64,000 nucleotides of DNA from Kocuria rosea subsp. polaris (GTDB taxonomy: Bacteria; Actinomycetota; Actinomycetes; Actinomycetales; Micrococcaceae). Where the stretch lies: assembly GCA_023896275.1 (NCBI GenBank), contig MLDA01000008.1:1-64000 (forward strand), written 5' to 3'. A model generated the notes under the pieces. That model was given only the letters and a program-made list of their open reading frames with translations. It did not search any database and was not told the origin of the DNA. Each line of letters begins with the position of its first letter. Position 1 is the first letter of the stretch. The translations under genes were made by a program, and so were the position numbers. Positions 61,706 to 64,000 of the stretch are shown here, one piece after another.

Positions 61706-62776
61706 CTACTGGCCGGAGACGGGGTAGTTGTGGCTGCGGTCCCATTCGAGGCGGACTCGTTCACCGCGGACGGGCACCGGCCGGGACGCGTCGTTGGGTT
61801 CGAGCGACACGATCCGGTCCCCGCCGCCGGTCGTGGCGACGAATCGGGTGGCGGGGCCGGTGTAGACGAACTCGTCCAGCACCGCCTCGACGTGGGTCGC
61901 GCCGTCGGCTGGGACGCTGTCGACGGGGCGCAACCGGACGCGCTCGGGGCGGACACTGACGAGGTCCGCGCCGACGCCGATGTCTCGCGCGAGCTCGCCG
62001 CCGATGAGGTTGGTCGTCCCGAGGAACGTCGCGGTGAACCGGGTCGAGGGGCGCTCGTAGAGGTCTTCGGGTGTGCCGATCTGCTCCACGCGGCCCTCGT
62101 TGAAGACCGCGACGCGATCGGAGAGCGTCAGCGCCTCCTCCTGGTCGTGGGTGACGAAGACGAACGTGATGCCGACGTCGCGCTGGATCTGCTTGAGTTC
62201 GATCTGCATCTGTTCGCGCAGCTGCTTGTCGAGTGCGCCGAGCGGCTCGTCCAGGAGCAGGACCTCCGGCTCGAGCACGAGGGCCCGCGCGAGCGCGACC
62301 CGCTGCCGCTGGCCGCCGGAAAGCTGCGATGGCAGCCGATCGGCCACGTGCGGCAGCCGGATCATCTCGAGCGCCTCGGCCACGCGGCGTCGTCGTTCCG
62401 ACTTCGAGACCCGGCGCAGCTTGAGCCCGTACTCGATGTTCTGGGCGACGCTCATGTGCGGGAAGAGGGCGTAGTCCTGGAAAACCGTGTTCACTGCCCG
62501 GTCGAAGGGGGGCGCGTCGGTGACGTCCCGCTCGCCCAGGTGGATGGTGCCCGCCGTCGGCAGTTCGAAGCCGGCGATCAGCCGCAGGACCGTGGTCTTG
62601 CCCGAACCGGAGGGGCCGAGCAGGGAGAAGAACTCGCCCTGCCGAATCGTCAAGTCCAGCCCCTGAACGGCCGTGAAGTCTCCGAAGGACTTGACGACGT
62701 TCGTCAGACGGATCGCCGCACCGGCCTCGTTGACCCCGTCGGCCGCCGTGGCCCGGATCGTTTCCACTGCTGTCAT
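61706..62776 (-). CDS. potA: Polyamine-type ABC importer ATPase, PotA-like
   Basis: A 356-aa ATPase. Walker A LLGPSGSGKTTVLRLIAG, Q-loop VFQDYALFPHMSV, signature LSGGQRQRVALARAL, Walker B VLLLDEPLGALD and switch VTHDQEEAL are all intact. A C-terminal TOBE domain (about 260-356) completes the Pot/Fbp-type subunit. It is the first gene of the potA-potD-potB-potC order on the minus strand; 54 nt separate it from potD. The promoter region is shared with the divergent GntR gene. Confidence 0.92.
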   Translation of the reverse strand: MTAVETIRATAADGVNEAGAAIRLTNVVKSFGDFTAVQGLDLTIRQGEFFSLLGPSGSGKTTVLRLIAGFELPTAGTIHLGERDVTDAPPFDRAVNTVFQDYALFPHMSVAQNIEYGLKLRRVSKSERRRRVAEALEMIRLPHVADRLPSQLSGGQRQRVALARALVLEPEVLLLDEPLGALDKQLREQMQIELKQIQRDVGITFVFVTHDQEEALTLSDRVAVFNEGRVEQIGTPEDLYERPSTRFTATFLGTTNLIGGELARDIGVGADLVSVRPERVRLRPVDSVPADGATHVEAVLDEFVYTGPATRFVATTGGGDRIVSLEPNDASRPVPVRGERVRLEWDRSHNYPVSGQ

Positions 62777-62842
62777 CGCTGTGCCTTCCGCTGTTGGATT
62801 CCCGAGCCTTCGACACTCGTCGATGTGGCCCGGCTCACGTGA

Positions 62843-62867
62843 TCTGGGTTAAAGATATGAACCCAGA
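62843..62867. promoter_or_regulatory. Inverted repeat between potA and gntR
   Basis: TCTGGGTT and AACCCAGA flank a 9-nt AT-rich spacer; a second weaker dyad (AGAC-N7-GTCT) follows at 62866-62880. It is 67 nt from the potA start and 97 nt from the regulator start, a likely operator for the GntR protein. Confidence 0.55.
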
Positions 62868-62963
62868 CTTTAAATGTCTAGGCTTTTGCCAGGATTTCTT
62901 GAGAACCGCCCAACATGACCGCCGCTGGTGGGAAGGACGCCGCCCGTCTGCAAAGATCGACTC

Positions 62964-63704
62964 ATGCCCCAGCCGACGACGCCGCACCACCGCCTGCGGG
63001 CGGCCGTGTTCTCGCCCCTGAGCGAGAACGGCAAAGCCGATCAGGTCGAGGACCGCCTCCTGCAGGGCATCATCGCCGGCATCCTCTCCGATGGGGACCG
63101 CCTCCCCCGCGAGACCGAACTCGCCACCTCGCTCGGCGTCGCGACCGTCACGGCGCGCGAAGCGCTCGTGGGGCTACGGGCGCGGGGACTACTGACGACC
63201 CGTCGCGGGCGCGACGGCGGCAGCTTCATCACCGTGCGTCCCGAGGACCGGCTCCGGCTCGTCGCCGAACGCCTCAACCACCTCTCCCGAGTCGAGCTGC
63301 GCGACACGGCCATCCACTACAGCGCCATCGCCTCCACTGCGGCCGGACTGGCGGCGCGTTTCGCGGACGCGAACGACGTCGCCCTCCTGCGCAGCCTGCT
63401 TTCCGGCGACTCGTGGATGCACGCGACCGGGAACTTCCTGCTCGAGCTCGCCGCGCTCAGCCAGTCGGCGCGGCTGACCCGCGAATACGTCCGCCTGCAC
63501 GCCGAGTTCGGCATGCTGCTCCTCGGCGCCGAACACGACGACTCGCTGGGCGGCGAGGTCCTGGGCTACTGCGAGCGCATCGCCTCGGCCATCGAGGCGG
63601 GCGACGGCGCACAAGCCCGCGAACTCACGGACGGATACGTCGCCCAGCTGCTGGACTGGCTCATCCGCGAGCACAGCGCGCTCGCCGCACGATCATCACC
63701 GTAG
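62964..63704 (+). CDS. GntR-family regulator (FadR/FCD type)
   Basis: A 246-aa regulator. The winged helix (residues 25-95) reads VEDRLLQGIIAGILSDGDRLPRETELATSLGVATVTAREALVGLRARGLLTTRRGRDGGSFI, the GntR signature with RLPRETELA and TVTAREAL. The C-terminal helical domain (SAIASTAAGLAARFADANDVALLRSLL, then LLELAALSQSARLTREYVRLHAEFGMLLL) is FCD-like ligand-binding. It is divergent from the pot operon and probably controls it. ATG 62964 is favoured over GTG at 62928 because the domain starts soon after. Confidence 0.9.
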   Translation: MPQPTTPHHRLRAAVFSPLSENGKADQVEDRLLQGIIAGILSDGDRLPRETELATSLGVATVTAREALVGLRARGLLTTRRGRDGGSFITVRPEDRLRLVAERLNHLSRVELRDTAIHYSAIASTAAGLAARFADANDVALLRSLLSGDSWMHATGNFLLELAALSQSARLTREYVRLHAEFGMLLLGAEHDDSLGGEVLGYCERIASAIEAGDGAQARELTDGYVAQLLDWLIREHSALAARSSP

Positions 63705-63763
63705 TCACTCATCCACTCATCGCCCGCGAGGGCGTACCCATCGAGGTCACTGAAGGAGGCATC

Positions 63764-64000
63764 GTGGCAGCATCGCACCCCGCCGCGGCCGACATCACGG
63801 CGCATTTCACGCGCGTCATCGACATGCTCACAGACTGGACCGGTCCGCTCGGCGCGCTGTTCGACGCGTCGGAAGGGCGGCGGCCGACGCACCAAGAGGC
63901 CGACGCCGTGATCGAGCCGCTCGCCGGCTCGGCCCTCGAGACGCCGGGATCCGTACTCGTGGGGGCGGGCTTCATCGCCGCGGAGGACGTCTTGTCCAAC
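63764..64000 (+). CDS. Possible cache-domain protein, 3' end cut by window
   Basis: The frame opens at GTG 63764 after a strong GAAGGAGG and runs off the window with 79 codons. Visible sequence: ASHPAAADITAHFTRVIDML, then GALFDASEGRRPTHQEADAV and GSVLVGAGFIAAEDVLS. No family is certain from this part; an N-terminal cache/PDC-like sensor domain is my best guess, because such genes follow GntR regulators at actinobacterial polyamine loci. It begins 59 nt after the regulator on the same strand. Confidence 0.7.
   Translation, partial: MAASHPAAADITAHFTRVIDMLTDWTGPLGALFDASEGRRPTHQEADAVIEPLAGSALETPGSVLVGAGFIAAEDVLSN

Noticed and set aside
62835-62842. TCACGTGA palindrome near the pot operator
   Set aside because: An 8-bp palindrome is expected by chance in 64 kb; the longer TCTGGGTT dyad beside it is the better operator candidate.
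1-64000. CRISPR arrays, tRNA or rRNA genes, insertion sequences, prophage
   Set aside because: No regularly spaced repeats, no cloverleaf with TTCRA arm, no transposase or integrase motifs and no composition break were found by reading.

Overview
High-GC actinobacterial chromosome segment, most likely Micrococcales and probably Micrococcaceae (Arthrobacter-like). The reasons are strong G/C third-position codon use, frequent GTG starts, an Ssd/Tad pilus locus beside a DUF1998 helicase, MarP, a GlxR/Crp-type regulator, DUF3073, a HAIR element in front of clpB, and many leaderless-looking promoters. No rRNA, tRNA, CRISPR array, insertion sequence or prophage was recognised. The window is dense ordinary chromosome with about 61 intact or edge-truncated genes and one gene remnant; no gap between genes exceeds about 260 bases.

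Layout. 1-8841 (minus): proC (cut by the window edge), a TIM-barrel isomerase, Ppx/GppA phosphatase, topA, a winged-helix regulator, a large SAM methyltransferase and the tRNA hydroxylase trhO. 9047-12069 (plus): GNAT enzyme and DEAH helicase. 12075-17048 (minus): Tad-type pilus/secretion locus (ssd, tadA, tadB, tadC, DUF4244 pilin-like, TadE, TadE/G-like). 17183-21382: PolA-like polymerase, CoA-type NUDIX, nth, membrane protein. 21590-25210 (plus): acs, aroQ, DUF2332. 25233-27757: NarL-type two-component pair and a small membrane exporter. 27790-34902: marP, crp, NUDIX, ridA, DUF4177-like, a bifunctional penicillin-binding protein and a metallophosphoesterase. The stretch from topA to the metallophosphoesterase has nearly the gene content and order I recall for Mycobacterium tuberculosis Rv3646c-Rv3683.

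34899-39590: a SnoaL-like gene divergent from an HxlR regulator, then a heterodimeric ABC exporter. 39606-48028: purine genes purC, purD, purF and purM, interleaved with asparaginase, an SCP-like protein, a small membrane protein, Sir2 and DUF3073. 48260-53052: septum-formation-like protein, clpB under a HAIR operator, a decayed VOC gene, YccF and trmB. 53109-57045: alanine/sodium symporter, then a DUF1538 membrane protein translationally coupled to a P-II/CBS fusion. 57055-58572: SRPBCC protein and alpha/beta hydrolase. 58644-64000: a polyamine-type ABC importer (ATPase, binding lipoprotein, two permeases) divergent from a GntR regulator and the start of a further gene.

Regulatory signals of note are a CRP/GlxR-like site placed for class II activation of acs, a similar site before crp itself, a HAIR element at clpB, a repeat-rich HxlR operator region, a 16-bp element duplicated in front of both tad transcription units, and a recurrent '-10 hexamer, 6-8 nt, start codon' layout that implies widespread leaderless transcription.
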